A stretch of 64,000 nt of DNA from Extensimonas perlucida (GTDB lineage: Bacteria > Pseudomonadota > Gammaproteobacteria > Burkholderiales > Burkholderiaceae_C). Of the stretch, positions 8,140-18,048 are shown piece after piece. The translations under genes were made by a program, and so were the position numbers. The notes beneath the pieces are model-generated. The model searched no databases. It had not been told where the DNA came from and saw nothing but the letters and a program-made list of their open reading frames with translations. The DNA is taken from positions 310,001-374,000 of the forward strand of contig NZ_VMYE01000001.1 of the NCBI RefSeq assembly GCF_007655255.1, given 5' to 3'. Position 1 is the stretch's first letter; each line of letters begins with the position of its first letter.

Positions 8140-9038
8140 GCCTGCACCCCCAGCCAGCCCTCGCGTCCAGGAACGCTGCCGCGCGTGAGGCGCCCCGTGG
8201 GCAGCGTGGCGGGGTCGGCGGGCAGCAGCGCGCCGAGCGGCGCGAAGGTGATGGAACGCTCCTGCGCGCGGCGCAGCAGTTCGGCAAAAGCAGGGGCCAT
8301 GAGGATGCCTTCGACCTCGGCGTGGATCGTGTAAACCTGTAGCGCAGACGGCAAGCCCGGTGCGGGCTCAGGCCGGATTTGGCTCAAAATGAAGTCGTTG
8401 AAGTCGGGTGCCGCGAGCTGCGGGCCCACGACTTCGTCGAAGGTGGGCAGCGTGACCGGAATCTGCGGCGTGCCCGGCTGGCCGGATTCAAGCAGCGGCC
8501 GAAACAGGCTGTGGCCGCGACAGTCGCTGTGGTAGCGCAAGGCAAAGTCCTGCTCGACCTCGACCACGCGCTCGTCGGCGCGCCAGCCGGCGACGGCCGA
8601 GCAGTCCACGCGCCGGCCCAGAATGTCGGAAAGCGCGTCCAGCCCGCGCCGGTATTCGGCCGCGAGCCGCGCGCGGCTCCAGTCGCCCGCGTGCGCCTGC
8701 CAGGCGTGGTGATCCCAGGCGTGCAGGCCCACTTCGTGGCCGGCTTCCTGGGCGCGGCGCATCAAGGGGCCCAGGTCGCGCCCGATCGGGCGGCCGGGCC
8801 AGGCCGTGCCCGCGAGCAGAATGTCCCAGCCGTACAGGCTCGCGGCCCTGGAGCGCAGCATCTTCCACAAAAAGCGCGGCTTGACGAGCCGCCACAGATG
8901 CCGGCCCATGTTGTCCGGCCCCACGCAGAAGAAAAACGTCGCCTTGACCTGCGCGGCCGCGAGCAGGTCGAGCAGGCGCGGCACGCCCTCGCGCGTGCCG
9001 CGGTAGGTGTCCACGTCGATGCGCAGGCCGACCGGCAT
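8136..9038 (-). CDS. arnD: ArnD, 4-deoxy-4-formamido-L-arabinose-phosphoundecaprenol deformylase
   Basis: This polysaccharide-deacetylase-family metalloenzyme removes the formyl group from undecaprenyl-phosphate-Ara4FN, giving the amine that is exported. The 300 residues start with [15 protein letters not shown], which holds the catalytic and metal-binding Asp pair. The metal-binding His motif is in [12 protein letters not shown] (about residue 105), and [10 protein letters not shown] supplies the third family motif. The length matches enterobacterial ArnD (about 296). The start overlaps the arnA stop (TGATG) and the stop overlaps the arnT start. Confidence 0.95.
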   Translation of the reverse strand: MPVGLRIDVDTYRGTREGVPRLLDLLAAAQVKATFFFCVGPDNMGRHLWRLVKPRFLWKMLRSRAASLYGWDILLAGTAWPGRPIGRDLGPLMRRAQEAGHEVGLHAWDHHAWQAHAGDWSRARLAAEYRRGLDALSDILGRRVDCSAVAGWRADERVVEVEQDFALRYHSDCRGHSLFRPLLESGQPGTPQIPVTLPTFDEVVGPQLAAPDFNDFILSQIRPEPAPGLPSALQVYTIHAEVEGILMAPAFAELLRRAQERSITFAPLGALLPADPATLPTGRLTRGSVPGREGWLGVQA

Positions 9039-11092
9039 CAGGCGCTCCGCGCCTCCTGTGCGGCTGCTGGTGCGGCGGCGATGGGTTCGTCGCGCTCTTC
9101 TTGCGCGGCGAGCATGCCGGGCTCGGCCAGCGCTTCGCGCAGGAAGAAGTCCAGCGTTTTTTCGATGGTCACGTGCATGGGCACCGTGGGGTTCCAGCCG
9201 AGCAGGCGGCGCGCGTTCTCTATGCTGGGCTTGCGGTGCGACACGTCCTGGTAGCCGGCGCCGTAGAACGAGCGGCTCTCGACGGCGCGAAAGCCAGCGA
9301 ACGGCGGGAAGTGGCCGCGCAGCGGGTGCTGCTCGAACTGGCGCAGCAGCTCGTGGGCGAGTTCGGCGATGCTGGCCTCGTTGTCGGGGTTGCCGATGTT
9401 GATGATTTGCCCGTCGCAGCGCCCGCCCGCGTTCTCGACGATGCGCGCGAGCGCCTCGATGCCGTCGTCCACGTCGGTGAAGCAGCGCTTTTGCGCGCCG
9501 CCATCGACGAGGCGGATCGGCGTGCCTTCGACCAGGTTCAGGATCAGCTGCGTGATCGCGCGCGAGCTGCCGATGCGTGCCGAGTTGAGCCTATCGAGCC
9601 GCGGCCCCATCCAGTTGAACGGGCGAAAGAGGGTAAAGCGCAGGCCCTGCTGCCCGTAAGCCCAGATCACGCGGTCGAGCAGCTGCTTGGAGACGGAATA
9701 AATCCAGCGCTGCTTGTTGATCGGCCCGACCACGAGGTTGGACTTGTCCTCGTCGAAGCGCTCGTCGGTGCACATGCCATAGACCTCGGAGGTCGAGGGG
9801 AAGATCACGCGCTTGCGGTACTTGACGCAGTGGCGCACGAGTTTGAGGTTTTCCTCGAAGTCGAGCTCGAACACGCGCAGCGGGTTGCGCGTGTATTCGA
9901 TGGGCGTGGCGATCGCGACCAGCGGCAGCACCACGTCGCACTTTTTGATGTGGTATTCGATCCACTCGGTGTGGATGCTGATGTCGCCCTCGACAAAGTG
10001 GAAGTCGGGGTTGCTCTTGAGGCGTTCGATCGCGTCCGAGCTTATGTCCATGCCATAGATTTCATAGCGACCGTCGCGCAGCAGGCGCTCCGACAAATGG
10101 TTGCCGATGAAGCCGTTCACGCCCAGGATCAGCACGCGCGTCTTGCGCTGCGGGCCCATCGGGGCTGCGTGCAGGCGCGAGCCCTCGACCAGGCCCAGCT
10201 CCTGCGCGAGCTGCGGGCCGGCCAGGTACAGGCCCGCGTCGCCCTGCTGGCCCGCGAGGATTTCGAGCGCGTCTTCACCGCAGGCGATACAAAGCGGCGC
10301 GGTGCCCAGCACCGTGCCCGGCGCACGCCCGTGCGCACCGGGCACCACGCGCGAGGCCCAGACGATCAGCTTGCGCTCGCCCACCGGCGCAAAGGCGCCC
10401 GGGTAGGGCTGCGTCACGGCGCGCACCAGGTTGTGCAGCGCGCGCGCGGGGCGGCTCCAGTCTATGCGGCCGTCTGCGGGCGTGCGCCGGCCAAAGTAGC
10501 TCGCCTGCGCTTCGTCCTGCGGCACTTCGGGCAGCTCGCCGCGCGCAAGCCGCGGCAGCGCGGCGTCGAGCAGCGTGCGTGCGGCCTCGCGCAGCTTGCC
10601 GTGCAGCGTGTAGGCCGTGTCGTCGTCGGCGATAGGCACGCGCTGCTGCGCAAGGATGGGGCCGGCGTCGGGCCGCTGCACCATGCGGTGCAGGGTCACG
10701 CCGGTTTCCGTTTCGCCGTTCACGAGCACCCAGTTCACCGGCGCGCGCCCGCGGTAGCGCGGCAGCAGCGAGCCGTGCAGGTTGTACGCGCCGCGCCGCG
10801 CGCTCGCGAGCAGCTCTTCGCCGAGCAGGTGGCGGTAGTAGAACGAAAAAATGAAATCCGGCTGCAGCGCGCGCACTTGCTCGATCCACAGCGGGTGGTT
10901 GGGGTCTTCGGGCGCGTGCACGGGGATGCCGTAGCGCGCGCACAGTTGCGCCACCGAGCCGAAAAAGCGGTTTTCCTTCGGGTCGTCGGCGTGCGTGAAG
11001 ACTGCCGCAATGGTGTAGCCCGCGGCGCGCAGCGCTTCGATGCCGGTGCAGCCGATGTCGTGGTAGGCGAAAACGATGGTGTTGAGGCTCAT
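9038..11092 (-). CDS. arnA: ArnA, bifunctional UDP-glucuronate decarboxylase / UDP-Ara4N formyltransferase
   Basis: The 684-residue protein holds both ArnA domains. Residues 1 to about 305 are the N10-formyltetrahydrofolate-dependent formyltransferase ([18 protein letters not shown] with the catalytic Asn and His). Residues from about 317 are an NAD-dependent UDP-glucuronate decarboxylase ([22 protein letters not shown], and [11 protein letters not shown] with the catalytic Tyr and Lys). It oxidatively decarboxylates UDP-GlcA and later N-formylates UDP-Ara4N. The start at 11092 gives [14 protein letters not shown], equivalent to the usual start. The C-terminus runs about 20 residues past the domain, ending in an Ala/Glu-rich tail. 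It lies 4 bp after arnC. Confidence 0.97.
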   Translation of the reverse strand: MSLNTIVFAYHDIGCTGIEALRAAGYTIAAVFTHADDPKENRFFGSVAQLCARYGIPVHAPEDPNHPLWIEQVRALQPDFIFSFYYRHLLGEELLASARRGAYNLHGSLLPRYRGRAPVNWVLVNGETETGVTLHRMVQRPDAGPILAQQRVPIADDDTAYTLHGKLREAARTLLDAALPRLARGELPEVPQDEAQASYFGRRTPADGRIDWSRPARALHNLVRAVTQPYPGAFAPVGERKLIVWASRVVPGAHGRAPGTVLGTAPLCIACGEDALEILAGQQGDAGLYLAGPQLAQELGLVEGSRLHAAPMGPQRKTRVLILGVNGFIGNHLSERLLRDGRYEIYGMDISSDAIERLKSNPDFHFVEGDISIHTEWIEYHIKKCDVVLPLVAIATPIEYTRNPLRVFELDFEENLKLVRHCVKYRKRVIFPSTSEVYGMCTDERFDEDKSNLVVGPINKQRWIYSVSKQLLDRVIWAYGQQGLRFTLFRPFNWMGPRLDRLNSARIGSSRAITQLILNLVEGTPIRLVDGGAQKRCFTDVDDGIEALARIVENAGGRCDGQIINIGNPDNEASIAELAHELLRQFEQHPLRGHFPPFAGFRAVESRSFYGAGYQDVSHRKPSIENARRLLGWNPTVPMHVTIEKTLDFFLREALAEPGMLAAQEERDEPIAAAPAAAQEARSA

Positions 11093-11096
11093 GGAT

Positions 11097-12170
11097 TCAA
11101 GACCCGCAAGAGGGTGGAGTGCAGCAAGGGGCGGGCGTATTCGCCTGGGTGTGCGTGGCGGTTTCGGCAGCGGCAGACGCTGGCAGTGCCGGCGCTGGCA
11201 GCGTAGGGGCGAGTGCTCCACGCGCTATGCGTTCGATGAAAAAGCGTGGCCGCGCGCGCACGTCGTCATACACGCGCCCCAGGTATTCACCGAGCATTCC
11301 CATGCCCAGGAGCTGCACGCCGCTGAAGAAAAACAGCACCGCGAACAGCACGAACAGGCCGTCACCCGCCCACTGCGCGCCAAACACCAGGCGCAGCACC
11401 AGCAGCAGCAGCCCGAAGCCGAAGCCCAGCAGCGCAAGCCCCGCGCCGGCCAGGCTCAACAGGCGCAGCGGCGCCGTGGTCATGCAGGTGACCAGGTCGA
11501 ACATCAGGTTGATGAGGCGCAAAAAGTCGTACTTGGACGTGCCGTGCTCGCGCTCTGCGTGGCCGACCTCGATCTCGGTGGTGTGGCGCGCAAAGCTGTT
11601 GGCCAGAATCGGGATGAAGGTGCTGCGCTCGGGGCAGGCGAGCATGGCCTGCACTACGCTGCGGCGGTAGGCGCGCAGCATGCAGCCGTAGTCGCTCATG
11701 CCCACGCCCGTGGCGCGGCGCACGGCCCAGTTGATGAGGCGCGAGGGCCAGCGGCGCAGCGCCGAATCCTGACGGTTTTTGCGCACGCTGCCGACCACGT
11801 CGTAGCCCAGCGCGGCCTGCTGCACCAGGCGCGGGATTTCTTCGGGCGGGTTTTGCAGGTCGGCGTCGAGCGTGATGACCAGGTCGCCGCGGCACTGCGC
11901 AAAGCCCGCCATGATGGCCGCGTGCTGGCCATAGTTGCGGTTCAGGAGCACGGCGACGACGTGGCTGCCCGGCGCGGCCGCGGCTTCGAGCAGCAGCTCG
12001 GCCGAGCGGTCGCGGCTGCCATCGTCGATCAGCACGATTTCGTAGTTGCGCCCCAGGCTCTCGCAGGCCGCCGTGGTGCGCCGCAGCAGCTCGGGCAGGC
12101 TTTCCTGCTCGTTATAGACCGGGATGACCACCGAAACGCAGCTTATCGGGTAGGGCTTGAGCGTGTTCAT
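11097..12170 (-). CDS. arnC: ArnC, undecaprenyl-phosphate Ara4FN transferase
   Basis: This GT2-family glycosyltransferase transfers 4-formamido-arabinose from UDP to undecaprenyl phosphate on the cytoplasmic face. The 357 residues contain the GT-A core ([38 protein letters not shown] with the metal-binding DAD) and [13 protein letters not shown]. Two membrane helices follow (about residues 235-310, [20 protein letters not shown] and [13 protein letters not shown]) and [19 protein letters not shown] Pro/Ala/Thr-rich tail of about 35 residues extends beyond enterobacterial ArnC and is probably disordered. The start overlaps the arnB stop by four bases. Confidence 0.95.
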   Translation of the reverse strand: MNTLKPYPISCVSVVIPVYNEQESLPELLRRTTAACESLGRNYEIVLIDDGSRDRSAELLLEAAAAPGSHVVAVLLNRNYGQHAAIMAGFAQCRGDLVITLDADLQNPPEEIPRLVQQAALGYDVVGSVRKNRQDSALRRWPSRLINWAVRRATGVGMSDYGCMLRAYRRSVVQAMLACPERSTFIPILANSFARHTTEIEVGHAEREHGTSKYDFLRLINLMFDLVTCMTTAPLRLLSLAGAGLALLGFGFGLLLLVLRLVFGAQWAGDGLFVLFAVLFFFSGVQLLGMGMLGEYLGRVYDDVRARPRFFIERIARGALAPTLPAPALPASAAAETATHTQANTPAPCCTPPSCGS

Positions 12171-13306
12171 GCAACGATGCTTTCGATGGCGCTCACCACG
12201 CGGTCGATGTCGGCCTGCGTCATGTCCGGGAACAGCGGAATCGAGCACAGGCGCGCCGAGTTCCACTCGGTGTGCGGCAATTGCACCTGCGGGAATTGTT
12301 GCCGGTACCAGGTGTGCAGGTGCGCGCCGATGAAGTGGATGCCCGTGCCGATGTGCTGCTGCTGCAGCGCCTGCATGAAGCCGTCGCGGCTGATGCCGCA
12401 GCGCTCGGCGTCTATGCGCAGGATGAACAAATGCCAGGCGTGCTGCTGCGGGTAGGCCGGCAGCGCGAGCGGCTGCACGGGCAATGCGGCCAGGCGTTGC
12501 AGGTATTGCGCGGCAATCTCGGCGCGGCGCGCGTTGATGGCGGCGAGGCGCTCGAGCTGCACCAGCGCGATCGCGGCGTTGATGTCGGCGAGGTTGTATT
12601 TGAAGCCCGGCTGCTGCACCATCGCCTGCGGCTTGCGCCCGTGCGTGTGGCGGTCGTAGGCATCGACGCCCAGGCCGTGGAACTTGAGCATGCGCACCTT
12701 TTGCGCGAGCGCCGCGTCGTCGGTGACGAACATGCCGCCTTCGGCGCAGGTCATGTTCTTGATCGCATGGAACGAAAAAATCGCTGTGCCCTGCGCGCCC
12801 ACGGGCCGGCCGCGGTACAGCGTGCCGGCGGCGTGCGCGGCGTCCTCGATCAGCGCAATGCCGTGCCGGTGCGCGAGGGCGTAGAGCGGGTCGAGGTCGA
12901 GCGCCGCGCCCGCGTAGTGCACGGGCACGATGGCGCGCGTGCGCGGCGTGATCGCGGCCTCGACGCGCGCAGCATCGACCATCAGCGTGTCGCGGTCCAC
13001 ATCGACGAACACCGGCGTCGCGCCCAGCAGGCAGATCATATTGAGCGTGGAAACCCAGGTCTGCGACGGCGTGATCACCTCGTCGCCCGGCCCTATGCCC
13101 AGCGCGAGCAGCGCCAGGTGCATGCCGCCCGTGGCCGAGCTCACGGCGACCGCGTGTTGGCAGCCGAAATGCGCGCAAAAACGCTGCTCGAGCTCCTGGT
13201 TCTTGGGGCCGGTGGTGATCCAGCCCGAGCGCAGCACCTGCGCGACGGCCTCGATCTCGGCCTCGCCCATGCTGGGGCGCGAAAAGGGGAGAAAGGGAAG
13301 TTCCAT
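12167..13306 (-). CDS. arnB: ArnB, UDP-4-amino-4-deoxy-L-arabinose aminotransferase
   Basis: This PLP-dependent sugar aminotransferase (DegT/DnrJ/EryC1 family) converts UDP-Ara4O to UDP-Ara4N with glutamate. The 379 residues show [15 protein letters not shown] at the start, the cofactor-binding [10 protein letters not shown] and the Schiff-base Lys in [13 protein letters not shown] (about residue 188). The length equals that of Salmonella ArnB (about 379). It is the first gene of the operon, read away from glk. The 272 bp between arnB and glk show no convincing PmrA box (CTTAAG repeats), so control of lipid A modification here is unknown. Confidence 0.96.
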   Translation of the reverse strand: MELPFLPFSRPSMGEAEIEAVAQVLRSGWITTGPKNQELEQRFCAHFGCQHAVAVSSATGGMHLALLALGIGPGDEVITPSQTWVSTLNMICLLGATPVFVDVDRDTLMVDAARVEAAITPRTRAIVPVHYAGAALDLDPLYALAHRHGIALIEDAAHAAGTLYRGRPVGAQGTAIFSFHAIKNMTCAEGGMFVTDDAALAQKVRMLKFHGLGVDAYDRHTHGRKPQAMVQQPGFKYNLADINAAIALVQLERLAAINARRAEIAAQYLQRLAALPVQPLALPAYPQQHAWHLFILRIDAERCGISRDGFMQALQQQHIGTGIHFIGAHLHTWYRQQFPQVQLPHTEWNSARLCSIPLFPDMTQADIDRVVSAIESIVA

Positions 13307-13578
13307 GGGGCTGGTTTTGCGCAGAAAGAAAGCGGCGCGGCGCTGACGGTGGCGGCAAAAGTCGGATGGCGGGCGAGGGCGTGGTACACACTTTCCCGAA
13401 AGGGGCCGTAGGATGAGGGCGGGCCTTGGTGCAGCTGCCTGCAACCGTGGCCAAACGGCGTCCCACCAGCGGGGCGGGCGGCAGTTTAACAGGCGCGCGG
13501 GACGGTTTCGGGGCTGTCCGCTGCAGCCGCCCAGCGCGCGGGGCTGCCTGCATTCGACAGATTTTTGAAAGGGAAACT

Positions 13579-14724
13579 ATGGCGCACACGCGCTTGCTCG
13601 CCGACATCGGCGGCACCAATATCCGCCTGGCCTGGCAGGCCGGGGCCGGCGACGCCTTGCACGACCTGTGGGTGCGGCCCTGCGCGCAGTTTGCCTCGCT
13701 CGAAGCGGCGATCCGCGCCTATGTGGCCGAGGTGGGCATCTCCGTGCCCGAGGAGGCTGCGCTGGGCATCGCCAACCCCGTGACGGGCGACGCGGTGCGC
13801 ATGACCAACCGCGACTGGAGCTTTTCGCAAAGCGCATTGCACGCGGCGCTGGGGCTGCGGCGGCTCGTCGTGCTCAACGACTTCACGGCGCTCGCGCTTG
13901 CCATTCCATTGCTCACGCCGCAGATGCTGCGCCAGGTCGGCGGCGGCGCGCCGCAAGCGGGGGCGGCCGTGGGGCTGCTCGGGCCGGGCACGGGGCTGGG
14001 CGTGTCGGGGCTGGTGTTTGCGCCCGACGGCAAGGACATCCCTCTCGCAGGCGAGGGCGGTCACGCCACGCTGGCCGCGCAGACGCCGCTCGAATGGGAG
14101 CTGCTGCGCATCCTGCAGCGGCGCTACGGCCACGTATCGGCCGAGCGCGTGCTCAGCGGCCAGGGGCTGGTTGATCTGTACCACGCGCTGCGCGAACACG
14201 CGGGCCTAGGAGCCTGTCGGACTTTGGGCGTCGATAGCGAGAATGCGCCCCGGCGAGGCCAGTTTTTGCCGGATTCGCCGCCCCATAGTGCTGCTATGGG
14301 GCAAGAAGACGGTAAAAAATGGGCCGCTGCGGCGCATTCGCAGCCGACGATTCCAAAGTCCGACAGGCTCCCAGGCGGCGCGGAGGTGACTGAAGCGGCG
14401 CAGGTCACGGCGCTGGCCTTCGATGCGGGTGACGCGCGCGACGCGCTGGCTTTGCAGGCGCTCGAACTGTTTTGCGGCTTTTTGGGTACGGTGGCGGGCG
14501 ATTTGGCGCTCACGCTGGGCGCGCGCGGCGGCATGTATCTGGGCGGCGGCATCGTGCCGCGCCTGGGCACGTGGTTCGAGCAGTCGGGCTTTCGCGCGCG
14601 CTTCGAGGCCAAAGGGCGCTTTCAGGCGTACCTGGCGCCGATTCCCTGCTGGGTCATAGACCCCGACGCGGCCCCGGCACTGTACGGCGCGGCACGCGCG
14701 CTCGATCGGCCGCAGCCGTCTTAG
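13579..14724 (+). CDS. glk: Glucokinase carrying a 55-residue in-frame palindromic-element insert
   Basis: Glk phosphorylates glucose with ATP. The frame shows the ATP-binding [14 protein letters not shown] near the N-terminus, [13 protein letters not shown] with the catalytic Asp, [13 protein letters not shown], the GEGGHATLA motif and a C-terminal GGIVPRLG. The protein is 381 residues, against about 320-335 for the family. The excess is residues 211-265, encoded exactly by a 163-bp palindromic element plus a TA duplication (14209-14371). The insert sits in the variable segment after [12 protein letters not shown], where E. coli Glk has a loop, and both flanks align normally. Without it the protein would be 326 residues. 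No stop or frameshift is present, so the enzyme is probably active. Confidence 0.92.
   Translation: MAHTRLLADIGGTNIRLAWQAGAGDALHDLWVRPCAQFASLEAAIRAYVAEVGISVPEEAALGIANPVTGDAVRMTNRDWSFSQSALHAALGLRRLVVLNDFTALALAIPLLTPQMLRQVGGGAPQAGAAVGLLGPGTGLGVSGLVFAPDGKDIPLAGEGGHATLAAQTPLEWELLRILQRRYGHVSAERVLSGQGLVDLYHALREHAGLGACRTLGVDSENAPRRGQFLPDSPPHSAAMGQEDGKKWAAAAHSQPTIPKSDRLPGGAEVTEAAQVTALAFDAGDARDALALQALELFCGFLGTVAGDLALTLGARGGMYLGGGIVPRLGTWFEQSGFRARFEAKGRFQAYLAPIPCWVIDPDAAPALYGAARALDRPQPS
14209..14371 (+). mobile_element. 163-bp palindromic MITE-like element (family A), in frame within glk
   Basis: The element begins GGAGCCTGTCGGACTTTGG and ends CCAAAGTCCGACAGGCTCC, perfect 19-bp inverted repeats. Left flank is TA (14207-14208) and right flank CA (14372-14373), consistent with a TA target duplication changed by one base. 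The interior also pairs end to end, around a CCCCATAG...CTATGGGG hairpin at about 14281-14300. The second copy lies in rimM (156 of 163 bases identical). Inserted length with the TA is 165 bp, i.e. 55 codons. The element and TA fit the size and structure of non-autonomous IS630/Tc1-mariner derivatives; that family assignment is inference. Confidence 0.9.
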
Positions 14725-14731
14725 CAATTCA

Positions 14732-14788
14732 TATCATTTTGGCCGTTTGCGCAGATGCAGCAAGCGCTGGCTGCTAGCTTTTTGAATA
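14732..14788. repeat. Degenerate intergenic hairpin repeat (AGCGCT type)
   Basis: The region between glk and zwf holds TTTGGCCGTTTGCGCAGATG followed by CAAGCGCTGGCTGCTAGC and a T-run. It resembles the AGCGCTT...AAGCGCT hairpins at 20248, 42537 and 44841. It lies between convergent gene ends, where such a structure could also act as a bidirectional terminator. The match is looser than for the other copies. Confidence 0.4.
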
Positions 14789-14821
14789 ATTGGAATCTGA
14801 CCCCAATTTCTGCAGCCGGGC

Positions 14822-16279
14822 TCACACCTCCTCGCTCCAGCAAAAGCCGTCGCGCGCGATCATGGCGCTCGCGGCGCTTGGGCCCCAGCTGCCGGCGGCG
14901 TAGGGGCGCGGGCCTGTGGGGTCGCGGCGCCAGTGCTCGAGGATGGGTTCGACCCAGCGCCAGGCTTCTTCCTGCTCGTCGCTGCGCACGAACAGGTTCA
15001 GGCGCCCGGCGATCACGTCGAGCAGCAGGCGTTCGTAGGCGCCCACGCGCTCGGTGCCGAAGCGCTGGGCGAAGTCGAGGTTCAGGCTCACTGGCGTGAG
15101 GATGGTTTCGACGCTCTGCGCTTGCGTCGCGCCCTGCGCGAGCAGGCGCAAGTCCAGGCCGTCCTGCGGCTGCAGGTGGATCACGAGGCGGTTGGCCGCG
15201 TCCACCGGGGTTTTGAAGATGTGGTGCGGCACGGGGCGAAAGTGCACCATGATCTGCGCGCTGCGCTCGGCCAGGCGCTTGCCGGTGCGCAGGTAAAACG
15301 GCACGCCCGCCCAGCGCCAGTTCATGATCTCGGTGCGCAGCGCGACGAAGGTTTCGGTGTTGCTGTCCGGCGCCACGCCTTTTTCTTCACGGTAGCCGGG
15401 CACGGGCTGGCCGCGCACCATGCCTGCGGCGTATTGGCCGCGGATCACGTTCTGGCCTATGGTGGCCTCGTCCCAGGGCTTGAGCGATTGCAGCACCTTG
15501 AGCTTTTCGTCGCGGATGGCGTTGGCGCTGGCGTTGATCGGCGGCTCCATGCCGATCGCGCACAGCAGCTGCAGCGCGTGGTTTTGGATCATGTCGCGCA
15601 GCGCGCCGGTCTGGTCGTAAAAGGCGCCGCGCGTTTCCACGCCCAGGTCTTCGGCGATGGTGATCTCGATGTTGGCGATGGTCTCGCGCCGCCACAGCGG
15701 TTCGAACAAAGCGTTGCCAAAGCGCATCGCAAACAGGTTTTGCACCGAGGGCTTGCCCAGGTAATGGTCGATGCGAAAGACCTGGTCTTCGCGCAGCACG
15801 CGGCGCAAGGTGGCGTTGATGGCCTGGTTCGAGGCCAGATCGTGCCCCAGCGGTTTTTCGAGCACCACGCGCGTCGCCGGGCCGTTGAGCCCTGCGGCGG
15901 CGATTTGCTCGCACACGGTGGTGAACAGGCTGGGCGCGGTCGCCACGTACATCACCACGGTGTCGGCCTGGCGCGCCTGCAGCAGCGCGGCGAGCTGCGC
16001 GTAGTCCTGCGGCTGCGACAAGTCCATGCGCAGGTAGTGCAGCAGCTGCGCAAAGCGTGCGAATTCGTCGGGCGTAGGGCGTTTGGCGAGCTCGACCTTG
16101 TCGAAGCGCTCGTACATCAGGCGGCGGTATTGTTCGTCGCTGAGCGTGTCGCGCGCCACGGCGATGATGCGCCCGCCTGCGGGCAGCGTGCCGTGGCGAA
16201 AGGCCTGGAACAAGGCCGGCATGAGCTTGCGCCAGGCCAGATCGCCCGTGCCGCCGAACAAGACGAGGTCGAATCCCAT
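14822..16279 (-). CDS. zwf: Glucose-6-phosphate 1-dehydrogenase
   Basis: Zwf oxidises glucose-6-phosphate to 6-phosphogluconolactone with NADP+ or NAD+, feeding the pentose phosphate or Entner-Doudoroff routes. The 485 residues contain the N-terminal dinucleotide-binding FGGTGDLAWRKL (about residues 8-19), VLEKPLGHDLASN and the active-site signature RIDHYLGKPSVQNL (about residue 173). In that signature the usual Glu after Lys is Pro. The start at 16279 gives MGFDLVLFGGTGD, as in relatives. The gene is divergent from pgi, with 172 bp between them and no recognised operator; both genes act on the product of the nearby glk. Confidence 0.95.
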   Translation of the reverse strand: MGFDLVLFGGTGDLAWRKLMPALFQAFRHGTLPAGGRIIAVARDTLSDEQYRRLMYERFDKVELAKRPTPDEFARFAQLLHYLRMDLSQPQDYAQLAALLQARQADTVVMYVATAPSLFTTVCEQIAAAGLNGPATRVVLEKPLGHDLASNQAINATLRRVLREDQVFRIDHYLGKPSVQNLFAMRFGNALFEPLWRRETIANIEITIAEDLGVETRGAFYDQTGALRDMIQNHALQLLCAIGMEPPINASANAIRDEKLKVLQSLKPWDEATIGQNVIRGQYAAGMVRGQPVPGYREEKGVAPDSNTETFVALRTEIMNWRWAGVPFYLRTGKRLAERSAQIMVHFRPVPHHIFKTPVDAANRLVIHLQPQDGLDLRLLAQGATQAQSVETILTPVSLNLDFAQRFGTERVGAYERLLLDVIAGRLNLFVRSDEQEEAWRWVEPILEHWRRDPTGPRPYAAGSWGPSAASAMIARDGFCWSEEV

Positions 16280-16451
16280 GGGGTGCTCCTGCGCGTGCGG
16301 CCATCCGTCACGAAAGGCCCTGCGGCGCAGTGTACCCTTGCCATGTGGCATGCGGCTGCCCCGGTGTGTCATGCCCTTGCAGCGCCTGCCAATACTCTGA
16401 AAATGGAAGCTGCTTGCGCCTTACCCATAAGCCTTGGAGTGCTTTTTGACC

Positions 16452-18044
16452 ATGAACCCTACGAGCTCCCTGCCGCCCTTTGTGCCCTGCGACCACGCGC
16501 CCGAGTGGCCGCGCCTGCAAGCCTTGTTTGCCGCGCAGGGGCCAGGCTTCGACCTGCGCCGCGCCTTTGCCGAAGACGCGGGGCGCTTTGCGCACTTCAG
16601 CCAGGAGGCGCCGCACCTGTTCGCCGACCTGTCGAAGAACCTCTGGAACCGCGAGGCCGAGGCGCTGCTGCTCGCGCTCGCGCAGTCTTGCCGCCTCGCC
16701 GAGCGGCGCGATGCGATGTTTGCGGGCGCACCCATCAACACCACCGAGGGCCGCGCCGTGCTGCACACCTTGCTGCGCCGCCCCAAAGGGCTGGCGCTGC
16801 CCGGCGACTTGCCGCAGGTGGCGCAGGAGCTCGCGCAGGTGCACGCCACGCTCGACGCGATGCTCGCCTACGCCGAGGCGCAGCGTGCCGACGCGGCCAT
16901 CACCGACGTGGTCAACATCGGCATCGGCGGCTCCGACCTCGGCCCGCAGATGGCCGTGCTCGCGCTCGAGGCGCAGCGCATTGCGGGCAAGCGCTTTCAT
17001 TTCGTCTCGAACGTCGATGGGCACGAGCTGCACACCACGCTGCAGACGCTGCGCCCCGAGCGCACGCTGTTTCTGATCGCCTCCAAGACCTTTACCACCA
17101 TCGAGACCATGACCAACGCACATTCGGCGCTGGCCTGGTTTGCCGCGCAGGGCGGGCGCGACGTGGCGCGCCACTTTGCGGCGCTTACTACCAATGTTGA
17201 AGCGGCGCGCGCGCTGGGCATCACCACCACCTTCGGCTTTTGGGACTGGGTGGGCGGGCGCTATTCGCTGTGGTCGGCCATCGGCTTGTCGCTCGCGATC
17301 GCCATCGGCGCCGAGGGCTTTCGCGCGCTGCTCGCGGGCGCGCACGCGATGGACGAGCACTTTCGCAGCGCGCCTTGGGCCGCCAACCTGCCCGTGCGCT
17401 TAGGCTTGCTCGACCTGTGGTATCGCAATTTTCACGGCTTCACGAGCCGCTGCGTCGCGCCCTACCACGCGGCGCTGCGGCGCCTGCCCGCGTATTTGCA
17501 GCAGCTCGAAATGGAGAGCAACGGCAAGCGCGTGGGGCTGGACGGCAAGCCGCTCGCGCTCGGCACGGCGCCTGTACTGTGGGGCGAGCCCGGCACCAAC
17601 GGCCAGCATGCGTTTTTCCAGATGCTGCACCAGGGCAGCGACGTGGTGCCGCTCGAATTCATCGCCGTGCGCACGCCCACGCACCCGCTGCCCGGCCACC
17701 ACGAAAAGCTGCTCGCCAACGCCCTGGCGCAGGCGCAGGCGCTGATGCAGGGCAAGATGGTGGGCGACGGGCACCGCGACTTTCCGGGCAATCGGCCCAG
17801 CACCTTCATCGTGCTCGACGCGCTCACGCCCACCGCGCTCGGCGCCTTGCTCGCCCTGCAGGAGCACCGCGTGTTCGTGAGCGGCAGCCTCTGGGGCATC
17901 AACAGCTTCGACCAGTGGGGCGTGGAACTCGGCAAGGTACTCGCGCGCGAGCTCGAGCCGCGCCTGGCAAGCGGTGACGCGACGGGCCTGGACGCCTCGA
18001 CCGCGGGGCTGTTGCAGCGGTTGCGCCGCCGAGAGGGAGTGTGA
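16452..18044 (+). CDS. pgi: Glucose-6-phosphate isomerase
   Basis: Pgi interconverts glucose-6-phosphate and fructose-6-phosphate. The 530-residue protein has the family signatures VNIGIGGSDLGPQM (about residue 155), SKTFTTIETMTNA, the FGFWDWVGGRYSLWSAIGL block, the ESNGKRV segment and SLWGINSFDQWGVELGK near the end, which carries the C-terminal active-site Lys. Length fits bacterial Pgi of about 540. It stops 4 bp before the GTG of the following DUF486 gene, so the two are probably co-transcribed. Confidence 0.97.
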   Translation: MNPTSSLPPFVPCDHAPEWPRLQALFAAQGPGFDLRRAFAEDAGRFAHFSQEAPHLFADLSKNLWNREAEALLLALAQSCRLAERRDAMFAGAPINTTEGRAVLHTLLRRPKGLALPGDLPQVAQELAQVHATLDAMLAYAEAQRADAAITDVVNIGIGGSDLGPQMAVLALEAQRIAGKRFHFVSNVDGHELHTTLQTLRPERTLFLIASKTFTTIETMTNAHSALAWFAAQGGRDVARHFAALTTNVEAARALGITTTFGFWDWVGGRYSLWSAIGLSLAIAIGAEGFRALLAGAHAMDEHFRSAPWAANLPVRLGLLDLWYRNFHGFTSRCVAPYHAALRRLPAYLQQLEMESNGKRVGLDGKPLALGTAPVLWGEPGTNGQHAFFQMLHQGSDVVPLEFIAVRTPTHPLPGHHEKLLANALAQAQALMQGKMVGDGHRDFPGNRPSTFIVLDALTPTALGALLALQEHRVFVSGSLWGINSFDQWGVELGKVLARELEPRLASGDATGLDASTAGLLQRLRRREGV

Positions 18045-18048
18045 ATCC

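Noticed and set aside
6535-8334. A 599-codon open frame on the plus strand, antisense to arnT and arnD
   Set aside because: High-GC coding DNA often leaves the opposite strand open; the translation is low-complexity Arg/Ala/Gln-rich, and arnT and arnD are clear on the other strand.
9101-11206. A 701-codon open frame antisense to arnA
   Set aside because: Same strand-shadow effect; no recognisable domain, and ArnA is unambiguous.
13307-13578. PmrA box upstream of arnB
   Set aside because: No CTTAAG-N5-CTTAAG-like pair could be found.
14209-14371. The glk and rimM inserts as inteins or self-splicing introns
   Set aside because: At 55 codons they lack intein motifs (no N-terminal Cys/Ser block, no HN end), and the palindromic structure with a TA duplication fits a MITE.
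13579-14724. glk as a pseudogene because of the insertion
   Set aside because: The frame is continuous and both flanking parts keep all family motifs.
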